Source of the DNA: an uncultured Lachnospiraceae bacterium
GTDB lineage: Bacteria; Bacillota; Clostridia; Lachnospirales; Lachnospiraceae
NCBI GenBank assembly: GCA_947382355.1
Contig: CANCYR010000032.1
Coordinates: 1-37,444, forward strand
Direction of reading: 5' to 3'
Length of the DNA: 37,444 nt
Below, piece after piece: positions 32,609 to 37,444 of the stretch (position 1 is its first letter; the number at the start of each line of letters is the position of its first letter). Under the pieces are notes generated by a model. The model was not told the origin of the DNA. It did no database searches and was given only the letters and a program-made list of their open reading frames with translations. The translations under genes and the position numbers were made by a program.

Positions 32609-35341
32609 CTATTTTGCCTCATACCAGTTTTCCCCGGTATGCAAATCCACTTCCAGTTCTACTTTCAGCTCTGCCGCATTCTTCATGCTGCCTGCCAGTA
32701 TTTCCTCTACCTGCTCTTTTTCCTCAAACTTCGTTTCAATCAACAGCTCGTCATGGACCTGCAAAATAAGCTTAGAAGAAAGTCCTGCTTCATAAAGAGC
32801 CCAGTAAACGGCAATCATGGCAAGCTTCATAATATCCGCCGCCGTTCCCTGTATGGGTGCGTTCATTGCCACCCGCTCTCCAAACTGCCGCTGCATGAAG
32901 TTGCTGCTTTTTATTTCCGGCAGGGGCCTTCTCCGGTTGTACATGGTAATGGAATAGCCCTGCTCCTTTGCCTTTTCCACCTCTTCATCCAGAAATGCCT
33001 TTACTCCCGGATAGGTATTGAAATAAGCCTCTATATAGTCCGCCGCCTCTTTTTTGCTGATGCTAAGGTCCTGACTTAATCCGAAAGAGCTGATACCGTA
33101 TACAATTCCGAAGTTTACCGCCTTGGCATTTCTTCTCTGCAAATCCGTCACCTCTTCAAAAGGAGTGTGGAATACTTTGGAGGCGGTAATGCGGTGGATA
33201 TCCTCCGACTGGTTGTATGCCTCAATCAATGCCTCATCTCCGGACATATGCGCCAGAATGCGCAGTTCAATCTGGGAATAATCCGCATCCATCAAAACGC
33301 AGCCTTCCTTAGGCACGAATACCTTCCGAATCAGCCTTCCAAGCTCCATGCGCATGGGAATGTTCTGCAGGTTGGGCTCCGTGGAGGAAATTCTTCCGGT
33401 GGCAGTAATCATCTGATTGAAATTGCTGTGAATCCTGCCGTCCTCCCTGATATAGTCGTAAAGCCCCTCCGCATAGGTAGATTTCAGCTTTGCAAGCCCT
33501 CTGTATTCCAAAATTTTGGAAACAACCGGGTACTCCGGCGCTAACTTTTCCAGTACATCCGCTGCTGTGGAATAACCGGTCTTCGTCTTCTTGCCGCCCT
33601 TATAGCCCAGCTTTCCAAACAGGATTTCTCCTAACTGCTTTGGAGAGTTGATGTTGAATTCTTCTCCCACGCCTTCATAGATTTCCTTTTCCAACTGTTC
33701 TATCCTTACGGAAAGAACCTGTCCGTATTCCTTCAGCTCTCCTGCCTTTACCATGACCCCTTCCTTTTCCATCTGGTAAAGCACATAGGTCAGGGGCATT
33801 TCCATATCCCGCATCAGCCCGTCCATGTTCGCATCCGCTAACTGTTTTTTGAGTTTTTCATAGCCGGCATATGCTGTATAGGAACGGAAGCAGGTATATT
33901 CCAAAAAAGCTTCCTTTTCATTTTTCATGGCTTCATACAGAGACTTCTTCCCAAAATAAGCCGCTCTGTCCTTCAGCATGATTCCAAGCTGTTCATTGGC
34001 GATATCCTCTATGGTATATTCGCTTTTTAAGGGATTTAACAGATAAGCCGCCAGCTTAACATCAAAAAAGCCGTCCGTAAGCCTTCTGTCTATCCGGGAA
34101 AGGGAAAAATATTCATAGGTCTTTTTCACGTCAAATGCAATCAGGCTTTTTCCCTGAGTGCGGTAAGCATTTGCTAACTCGCTCATTTTAGCAAGAAGGT
34201 ATTCTTCCGTAATATCTTCTCCTGTTTTAAAAAACAAATGATTGCTTTCTCCATAGGAAAAGGCAATTCCGAGCAGCTTCCTTCCTTCCGCCTCGCCGCC
34301 CTCTCCCCGAAGCATTCGTTCCAAAGGGGTCTCCTTTGTTTCCTCTTTGACCCATTCGTGAAAAAAGGAATATGCTATATATTCCTGTGAAAGAGCAGCC
34401 TTAAATATGCTCTCTGCTTTTTCCTTTTCCTCCACATAAAAAAAGCTGTCCGACTGGTCATTGTGAGTAGTTTCCTCTTCAAATCTGGAAAGCATGTTTT
34501 TAAATTCCATTTTGGAAAACAGCTCATAGGCTTCCTTTGTATAAAGCTGTCCCATTTTTGCCGCTTCCAGAGAAAAGGGCACGTCCGCCTGTGTATTGAT
34601 GGTTGCCAGCGTCTTGCTTAAATCTGCTAACTCCCTGTTGGCGGCAAGTGTTTCCCGAATGCTTTTTTTACTGATATCTTCTAAATGTGCATAAATATTG
34701 TCAATGGTGCCGTACTCCACCAGCAATCCGGTGGCAGTCTTTTCCCCGATTTTGGGAACGCCGGGAATATTATCCGCCGTATCTCCCATAAGCGCCTTTA
34801 ATTCAATGAACTGCTCCGGGGTCACCTGATATTTTTCCAGTACGTCCTTTGCATAATAATCCTCTACTTCCGTTCTGGCTCCCTTTGTTTTGGGAATGCG
34901 GATTTTAATATGCTCTGAGGCAATCTGCAGCAAATCCCGGTCTCCTGATACAAGGGAAACCTGACAGCCTTCCTTTTCCCCGATTCTGGCCAGCGTGCCT
35001 AAAATGTCATCCGCCTCTAACCCTGCTTTTTCCAATACGAGCACGTTCATAGCCTTTAAGATTTCCTTCATGACCGGAACCTGCTCTCTAAGCTCCTCCG
35101 GCATGGGCTTTCTGGTGCCCTTGTATTCTTTGTATATTTCATGGCGGAAGGTAGGCGCCTTTACGTCAAATGCCACAGCCAGATATTCCGCCTTTTCCTC
35201 TTCTAATATCTTAAATAAAATATTTAAAAATCCATAAATGGCATTGGTATGGAAGCCCTCCTTATTGCTTAAATCCGGCACTCCGTAAAATGCCCTGTTC
35301 AATATGCTGTGTCCGTCTATCAATACTAGTTTCTTTTCCAT
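32609..35341 (-). CDS. polA: DNA polymerase I
   Basis: A 910-residue family A polymerase for gap filling and primer removal. Residues 1-300 are the 5'-3' flap nuclease (LVLIDGHSILNRAFYGVP, AGLEADDILGTLA, SGDRDLLQI, LMGDTADNIPGVPKIGEKTA). The polymerase domain (about 520-910) has motif A DADYSQIELR, motif B RRNAKAVNFGIVYG and motif C QVHDEL. In the middle exonuclease domain the metal-binding residues needed for proofreading are gone: YIAYSFF and AFDVKKTYEYF replace the D-x-E and D motifs. Such loss is common in Bacillota Pol I. AAAGGAG lies 4 bases before the ATG. Confidence 0.98.
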   Translation of the reverse strand: MEKKLVLIDGHSILNRAFYGVPDLSNKEGFHTNAIYGFLNILFKILEEEKAEYLAVAFDVKAPTFRHEIYKEYKGTRKPMPEELREQVPVMKEILKAMNVLVLEKAGLEADDILGTLARIGEKEGCQVSLVSGDRDLLQIASEHIKIRIPKTKGARTEVEDYYAKDVLEKYQVTPEQFIELKALMGDTADNIPGVPKIGEKTATGLLVEYGTIDNIYAHLEDISKKSIRETLAANRELADLSKTLATINTQADVPFSLEAAKMGQLYTKEAYELFSKMEFKNMLSRFEEETTHNDQSDSFFYVEEKEKAESIFKAALSQEYIAYSFFHEWVKEETKETPLERMLRGEGGEAEGRKLLGIAFSYGESNHLFFKTGEDITEEYLLAKMSELANAYRTQGKSLIAFDVKKTYEYFSLSRIDRRLTDGFFDVKLAAYLLNPLKSEYTIEDIANEQLGIMLKDRAAYFGKKSLYEAMKNEKEAFLEYTCFRSYTAYAGYEKLKKQLADANMDGLMRDMEMPLTYVLYQMEKEGVMVKAGELKEYGQVLSVRIEQLEKEIYEGVGEEFNINSPKQLGEILFGKLGYKGGKKTKTGYSTAADVLEKLAPEYPVVSKILEYRGLAKLKSTYAEGLYDYIREDGRIHSNFNQMITATGRISSTEPNLQNIPMRMELGRLIRKVFVPKEGCVLMDADYSQIELRILAHMSGDEALIEAYNQSEDIHRITASKVFHTPFEEVTDLQRRNAKAVNFGIVYGISSFGLSQDLSISKKEAADYIEAYFNTYPGVKAFLDEEVEKAKEQGYSITMYNRRRPLPEIKSSNFMQRQFGERVAMNAPIQGTAADIMKLAMIAVYWALYEAGLSSKLILQVHDELLIETKFEEKEQVEEILAGSMKNAAELKVELEVDLHTGENWYEAK

Positions 35342-35350
35342 AAGGCTCCT

Positions 35351-35668
35351 TTACAATACATACCACAAAATAAAAAGAATCATAATAATCAAAATGATTT
35401 CCATACAATAAAAACCAAGCTTTAAGGAATGGCGCAGCTTCATCCTGTGCTCCTGCCCTTCAATCCTTGCCTCCAGCTCTTTATCCAAATCCAGGCTGCT
35501 TCCTTTCTCTAATCTGGCAATTCCTTCTGATGCCAGAAAATAAATGGTAAGCTCTTCCTTACAATCGCTGCAGCCTCTTATGTGGCTTACAAATTCCTGA
35601 AGCTCTTTTCCCTCCAGCTCCTCTTCAAAAAACAGAGGAATGGCTTTTTCTGTCTCCTTACAAGTCAT
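35351..35668 (-). CDS. Zinc-finger (zf-HC2-like) membrane protein, orphan anti-sigma type
   Basis: A 105-residue protein with an N-terminal zf-HC2-like segment: TCKETEKAIPLFFEEEL followed by the H-x3-C-x2-C motif HIRGCSDC. One C-terminal membrane helix follows (about 82-104). This is the build of small anti-sigma factors of ECF sigma systems, but no sigma factor gene is next to it, so its partner and function are unknown. The start is ambiguous: ATG 35668 is preferred, while TTG 35674 is two codons longer; neither has a strong ribosome site. It is tightly packed between polA (9-base gap) and the amidohydrolase. Confidence 0.75.
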   Translation of the reverse strand: MTCKETEKAIPLFFEEELEGKELQEFVSHIRGCSDCKEELTIYFLASEGIARLEKGSSLDLDKELEARIEGQEHRMKLRHSLKLGFYCMEIILIIMILFILWYVL

Positions 35669-35694
35669 AGTCAATCTTCTTTCGTTTCCTGCTT

Positions 35695-36978
35695 TTACCC
35701 AATTTCCTTAATTCTTGCAATAATCGCATTTGCTTTTTCATAAATTTCCTGCGGCTTTGCTCCAATGGAAAACTGTCCGTTTTCATACAGGATTCTGCCA
35801 TTTACCATAGTCATTGCCACGTTGAGCTTGCTGCCGCTGTACACGATATTCTTTGGAATATGATGGATTGGCTGCATATTGGGCTGATTTAAATCTATCA
35901 TAACCATATCTGCAAACTTTCCTTCATCCAGCACATCACAATCGGTAAGCCCCATGGCTTTTGCGCCATTTACCGTTGCCATTTTCAGCACTTCCATAGA
36001 GTCCACTGCCGTGGCATCCTCACAGGCAATTTTCTGAAGTCCGGACACTAAAAACATTTCCTTGAACATATCCAGACAGTTGTTGCTGGCGGGGCCATCC
36101 GTACCAAGGGCAACAGGGATTCCCATTTCCAGCATTTGGGAAACAGGGGCAATTCCGCTTGCCAGCTTGCAGTTGGAGCCGGGGTTGCTCACCACATACA
36201 GACCTTTTTCTTTGCATATATGCAAATCCTCTTCTGTCATATGAACGCAATGAAAGCCGCCCCCGCCGTACTCGAACATGCCGATGCTGTCAAGAAATGC
36301 GGTAGGAGTCTTCCCATAGCGTTCCACACAGCCTGCCACCTCTTCCTTTGTTTCGGAGTTGTGCAGGTACACAGGGGTCTTTAATTCCTTTGCCAAATCC
36401 GCAATATCAAGCATCAGCTCCTTTGAGGTGGTGTATTCTGCATGGAAGCCTAACTGATAGCTGACTAATTCATGATATTTATTTAAGGTTTCGTATTCTT
36501 TTCTTAAGGATTCCTTTGTGCCGCCAAAGTCATTGGCGCTGCCGCAGAGCACCGTGCGAAAGCCTGTGTCCTTTGCCGCCTTTGCCACAAATTCCGGTGA
36601 CATGTACATATCGAAATTGGCTGTAATGCCGCTTGTAAGGTATTCCATAATGGCAAGGATGGAAAGAGGATACATGTCCTCAGGCTTCAGTTTTGCCTCC
36701 ATGGGGAATACCTTTTCATACAGCCATTCCTTTAAGGGCAAATCCTCCGCATAGGTGCGTAAGAATGTCATGGCGGAATGGGTATGGGCATTTTTAAAGC
36801 CCGGCATGAGCACATTGCCCTTTGCGTCAATGACCCTGTCCCAGCTTTCTTTGGAAAATTCCGGCTTTTCCTGTCCTATATAGCTGATTTTATTGTCTGT
36901 CACATGAAGCTCTCCGAAGAAAATATCTTCTCCTTCCTTCATGGATAATATTCTTGCGTTTTGAAATCGGATTCTCAT
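35695..36978 (-). CDS. Amidohydrolase, MTA/SAH deaminase-type
   Basis: A 427-residue amidohydrolase of the TRZ/ATZ group. Metal ligands are visible in PGFKNAHTHSAM (H65, H67), LGFHAEYT, HCVHMTEED and LGTDGPASN (the catalytic Asp). Such enzymes deaminate 5'-methylthioadenosine, S-adenosylhomocysteine or related adenosines; some relatives act on guanine or melamine. The neighbours (an anti-sigma-like protein, polA) give no substrate hint. ATG 36978 has a purine-rich AAGGAAAGAG upstream. It is the first gene of the long minus run. The spacer to the tRNA presumably holds its promoter, but no hexamer pair is convincing. Confidence 0.9.
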   Translation of the reverse strand: MRIRFQNARILSMKEGEDIFFGELHVTDNKISYIGQEKPEFSKESWDRVIDAKGNVLMPGFKNAHTHSAMTFLRTYAEDLPLKEWLYEKVFPMEAKLKPEDMYPLSILAIMEYLTSGITANFDMYMSPEFVAKAAKDTGFRTVLCGSANDFGGTKESLRKEYETLNKYHELVSYQLGFHAEYTTSKELMLDIADLAKELKTPVYLHNSETKEEVAGCVERYGKTPTAFLDSIGMFEYGGGGFHCVHMTEEDLHICKEKGLYVVSNPGSNCKLASGIAPVSQMLEMGIPVALGTDGPASNNCLDMFKEMFLVSGLQKIACEDATAVDSMEVLKMATVNGAKAMGLTDCDVLDEGKFADMVMIDLNQPNMQPIHHIPKNIVYSGSKLNVAMTMVNGRILYENGQFSIGAKPQEIYEKANAIIARIKEIG

Positions 36979-37091
36979 AATATGGCTCTTTCCTTTGCTT
37001 TTTCATTCTGTTTTGTTAAAGTTTTATATGGGATAATGATATCATATTTTTTGGTAAATAGGAATAGAGAAGTTAAATACTTGTAACATAA

Positions 37092-37155
37092 AAAGTAACA
37101 GTTCAGCCCGCCGGTTCTGATTCCTGTGGAGGAAAGCGGCGGGCTGAACTGTTAC
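37092..37155. repeat. Perfect palindromic repeat (19-bp stem)
   Basis: GTAACAGTTCAGCCCGCCG (37095-37113) and its exact complement (37137-37155) enclose 23 bases, which themselves can form a small TTCC/GGAA hairpin. The arm sequence recurs at 9285-9299 and 37391-37404. There is no U-tract. It lies between the amidohydrolase promoter region and the tRNA terminator. Confidence 0.9.
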
Positions 37156-37202
37156 CATAAAAATGGTTGAAAACCTTGAAAAATCAAAGTTTTCAACCAT
37201 TT
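37156..37202 (-). terminator. tRNA-Leu terminator
   Basis: AAATGGTTGAAAAC (37161-37174) and its complement (37189-37202) form a 14-bp stem, extended by a further 3 bp inside one mismatch, with a 6-base loop. On the minus strand it ends in a short U-run and begins 7 bases after the tRNA 3' end. Confidence 0.85.
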
Positions 37203-37209
37203 AAGCTAC

Positions 37210-37292
37210 TGCCGGCGATGGGACTTGAACCCATACGTGGTCACCCACAACAGATTTTGAGTCTGCCTCGTCTGCCATTCCGACACGCCGGC
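37210..37292 (-). tRNA. tRNA-Leu (CAA anticodon)
   Basis: An 83-base class II tRNA. The acceptor arms GCCGGCG and CGCCGGC pair perfectly and A is the discriminator. The anticodon stem GCAGA/TCTGT carries loop CTCAAAA, giving anticodon CAA (reads UUG). A long variable arm (GTGGGTGACCAC-like) and the T-arm GGGTTCAAGTCCC are present. CCA is not encoded and must be added after transcription. Confidence 0.96.
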
Positions 37293-37323
37293 ACAAAAAC
37301 TGTAAATCATACAGCCGAATATT

Positions 37324-37352
37324 ATAATACCATATCGCTTCCTGTCTTGCAA
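37324..37352 (-). promoter_or_regulatory. tRNA-Leu promoter
   Basis: Minus strand: -35 TTGCAA (37347-37352), 17-base spacer, -10 TATTAT (37324-37329) with TG one base upstream of it (extended -10). It lies about 31 bases before the tRNA 5' end. Confidence 0.7.
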
Positions 37353-37390
37353 GGAAAATTTTGCAAAAAAGGCAAAAAAGGAAAAAAGGT

Positions 37391-37444
37391 GTAACAGTTC
37401 AGCCTGCGGGTTTTGGATTTGAGGACGTAGGAACTGGCAGAACA
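37391..37444 (+). repeat. GTAACAGTTCAGCC repeat copy, running off the window
   Basis: GTAACAGTTCAGCC (37391-37404) matches the arms of the palindrome at 37095-37155. It continues with GGGTTTTGGATTTGAGGAC and GGAACTGGCAGAACA-like sequence that resembles the left arm of the element at 21256-21310. The partner arm, if any, lies beyond the window. Confidence 0.65.

Noticed and set aside
36062-36244. Small plus-strand and alternate-frame ORFs inside polA, the FtsA-like gene, the amidohydrolase and copA
   Set aside because: All are shadows of strongly supported genes; none has a ribosome site plus a recognisable domain.
36979-37090. Promoter of the amidohydrolase operon
   Set aside because: TATCAT and TTTACC-like hexamers occur in this A+T-rich stretch, but no pair is convincing enough to place.

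Overview
The window reads as part of a chromosome from a low-to-moderate G+C member of the Bacillota, most likely class Clostridia, family Lachnospiraceae (Blautia-like). This rests on the conserved rplS-rbgA-rnhB-ylqG-ylqH and yceD-rpmF gene orders, strong AGGAGG-type ribosome binding sites, several TTG and GTG starts, a CsoR-CopA copper operon and the UPF0210/ACT gene pair. I ran no database search, so the genus is a guess. About 30 protein genes and one tRNA are supported; nearly all lie on the minus strand. I see no CRISPR array, rRNA, prophage or complete insertion sequence.

Layout. 1-1902 (minus): an OmpR-type response regulator followed by a histidine kinase with a large external sensor domain, cut by the window edge. 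2095-2307 (plus): a small DUF378 membrane protein. 2322-9255 (minus): a housekeeping operon reading rplS, lepB, rbgA, lepB, rnhB, FliK-like, FlhB-tail-like, YraN, PgeF. 9322-14560 (minus): tetR, an MMPL/RND transporter and a large secreted repeat protein, probably an export system. 14682-15443 (minus): yceD-rpmF with a textbook promoter. 15592-19776: a rearranged pta locus in which a polytopic membrane protein (plus) and an Rpn-family nuclease (minus) sit where ackA is usually found. 20010-21245 (plus): tmcAL. 21416-24671 (minus): csoR, an HMA protein and copA, with the CsoR box inside the promoter. 24780-36978 (minus): ten closely packed genes, reading amidohydrolase, zinc-finger membrane protein, polA, coaE, FtsA-like protein, MBL hydrolase, ACT protein, UPF0210, GH13 glycosidase and a membrane J-domain protein, closed by a terminator. 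37095-37444: a palindromic repeat, tRNA-Leu(CAA) with terminator and promoter, and the start of another repeat copy.

The points most worth following up are these. Two genes carry strong in-frame internal translation starts at domain boundaries. In the Rpn nuclease this would give a 74-residue C-terminal protein, the arrangement of the intragenic antitoxins known for E. coli Rpn. In copA it would give a free 69-residue CopZ-like chaperone. A family of GTAACAGTTCAGCC-type repeats, one of them a perfect 19-bp-stem palindrome, is scattered through the spacers. An FtsA-like ATPase in the polA-coaE operon carries what look like several C-terminal beta-grasp modules. The MMPL exporter is paired with a secreted rod-like protein that lacks the membrane anchors of YhgE/Pip proteins.
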